Assembly (NCBI GenBank): GCA_038240295.1
Contig: JBBSDW010000084.1
Span: 1 to 15,625, forward strand
Direction of reading: 5' to 3'
Length of the DNA stretch: 15,625 nucleotides
Source: JABDDM01 sp038240295
GTDB lineage: Bacteria > Bacteroidota > Ignavibacteria > Palsa-1295
Part shown: piece by piece, positions 14,696 to 15,625 of the stretch
How the letters are laid out: every line of letters begins with the position of its first letter
Numbering within the stretch: the stretch's first letter is position 1
The notes under the pieces: model-generated
Databases searched by the model: none
The model's input: the letters and a program-made list of their open reading frames with translations, nothing else
Told to the model about the DNA's origin: nothing
Position numbers and translations under genes: made by a program

Positions 14696-14775
14696 TTACA
14701 AAAATACGAATCGAATGTCGCTTGGTATTGCTGCGTAGAAAGCGCCGTCGATCTCGTATGACGGAGACGAACAAC

Positions 14776-15625
14776 TTAGATACCCCAGGCCCCATGCGGT
14801 ACCACTTCGAAAATCCAGCAAGCCCAGACCGCGAGTACAAACGTCAAGACCGCGGCCTGAATAGCAAGTCCTATGAATGCGATCAAGATCCCAAAGAGCT
14901 TCCCTGACAAACGCCAACCAGTGGTTCTATAAGTTCGATGAACAGCGAATCCTGCATAAATCGCAAATACGACATAAGCCCCGGTTTTCATGAACCGAAT
15001 TCGAGAAAGAAGCGCCGGGGTCAGGATCAAGAGGGCAAAGGCGAAAAGATGAAAAGTAAAGATCAAGTGCTCAGCAAAAACTATCTTAGACTTCCGATAG
15101 ATCAGTTTAAGCGCAAGCGCAAAAAGTGGTGAGCACTCCAGAAGAAGTACATAAGGCGCGATCGAAGTAGAAAGTCTCGCGATCGCTTCGAGTAATGTCG
15201 CGCTCTGGGCTATAGTGAGATGCTTGAAGTGAAAGTGAAAGATCGTCGCCGAACCTGCGATCACCCTCTCCAGTTTGAGATGAATATAGGCGTTCATTGA
15301 AAAGAACACCACCACCGCGACAAGGATATAGATGCGCGATGGCAACAGATAACGCTTGCGACGGCCGGCCACATACTCGGTGGTAAGGAAGCCAGGCTTG
15401 AAAAGGAGCGCTGGGATCGTCCGAATTAGCTTTGAATCAAAAGAAAGGAATTCGTTGAACAACTCCTTGAAATACTGTTTGAGCGTAGGCAGGTTCGGCT
15501 CGATCTCTTCACCACATACCTCGCAGTATACCCCTGTGGCGAGGTTGCCACAGTCGGGACAAGGACGAGCGACAACCTCCGTAACCGCCTCAACGGCCGC
15601 ATGGTCAACCTTTGTATCGCCAACA
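14776..15625 (-). CDS. DUF3667-like zinc-ribbon membrane protein (5' end outside window)
   Basis: The frame is open to the right edge, so the gene is partial. A TTG codon at 15460-15462 could be taken as a start but is internal: upstream codons continue in frame and encode a zinc ribbon with CPDC and CEVC pairs (codons at 15514-15561). A charged stretch follows (LKQYFKELFNEFLSFDSK), then a conserved-looking RTIPALLFKPG.....YVAGRRKRYLLPSR segment, and about five hydrophobic helices, the last near the C-terminus. This order of ribbon, GRR-x-RYLxP motif and membrane helices fits DUF3667, common in Bacteroidota and of unknown function. At least 282 residues are visible, and since the ribbon usually lies near the N-terminus little should be missing. 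Eighty bases separate it from the mutase gene on the same strand, so co-transcription is possible but not shown. Confidence 0.8.
   Translation of the reverse strand, partial: VGDTKVDHAAVEAVTEVVARPCPDCGNLATGVYCEVCGEEIEPNLPTLKQYFKELFNEFLSFDSKLIRTIPALLFKPGFLTTEYVAGRRKRYLLPSRIYILVAVVVFFSMNAYIHLKLERVIAGSATIFHFHFKHLTIAQSATLLEAIARLSTSIAPYVLLLECSPLFALALKLIYRKSKIVFAEHLIFTFHLFAFALLILTPALLSRIRFMKTGAYVVFAIYAGFAVHRTYRTTGWRLSGKLFGILIAFIGLAIQAAVLTFVLAVWACWIFEVVPHGAWGI

Noticed and set aside
14308..14907. Plus-strand open frame of 199 codons across the mutase start and the gap to the DUF3667-like gene
   Set aside because: Rich in Arg and Ser, with no domain or signal; it is antisense to the well-conserved mutase N-terminus and to the end of the DUF3667-like gene.
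15460..15462. TTG codon as the start of the DUF3667-like gene
   Set aside because: Upstream codons stay open to the window edge and encode a four-cysteine zinc ribbon typical of the family, so the true start is farther upstream.

Overview
The window looks like part of the chromosome of an environmental bacterium in the Bacteroidota/Chlorobiota super-group, most like Ignavibacteria or Candidatus Kapabacteria. The basis is a secreted giant with SBBP repeats and a C-terminal type IX secretion (T9SS) sorting domain, an OmpA-family outer-membrane protein with an N-terminal barrel, a DUF3667-type membrane protein, and mostly weak Shine-Dalgarno signals. This placement is inference from protein families; no marker gene is present. 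Coding density is high and no gene-free stretch exceeds 300 bases. I see no tRNA, rRNA, CRISPR array, transposase or phage gene.

Region 1 (1-4015, minus strand) is a signalling cassette. A stand-alone receiver protein (3635-4015) is followed by three tandem paralogous soluble histidine kinases (3619-2537, 2359-1259, 1214-120). All three kinases share an N-terminal RsbRD-like domain, a HisKA H-box and a HATPase. The middle kinase has lost several catalytic-box residues. No DNA-binding output domain is present, so the output partner lies outside the window. Two short heptamer tandem repeats lie at the left edge, and one of them runs into the last codons of the third kinase.

Region 2 (4303-12342, plus strand) is a probable three-gene operon that starts from a 287-base divergent intergenic region. 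It encodes an 1838-residue secreted protein (signal peptide, DUF7948-like domain, seven SBBP repeats, eleven Ig/PKD-like modules, a cohesin-like domain and the T9SS signal). This is followed by an OmpA-family protein with two OmpA-type domains, and then a small GyrI/Cass2-like effector-binding protein. The first two suggest a cell-surface adhesin or scaffold made together with an envelope anchor; the third is unexpected there.

Region 3 (12339-14695, minus strand) is a translationally coupled pair: the catalytic subunit of a split, B12-dependent methylmalonyl-CoA mutase, then a TrmH/SpoU-type RNA 2'-O-methyltransferase. The methyltransferase ends tail to tail with the region 2 operon, and the two stop codons overlap.

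Region 4 (14776 to the right edge, minus strand) is a DUF3667-like zinc-ribbon membrane protein whose 5' end is cut off by the window.

The features most worth a second look are the three-kinase/one-receiver cassette with its divergent middle kinase, the double OmpA module with complementary residue losses, and the higher-order repeat pattern in the surface protein.
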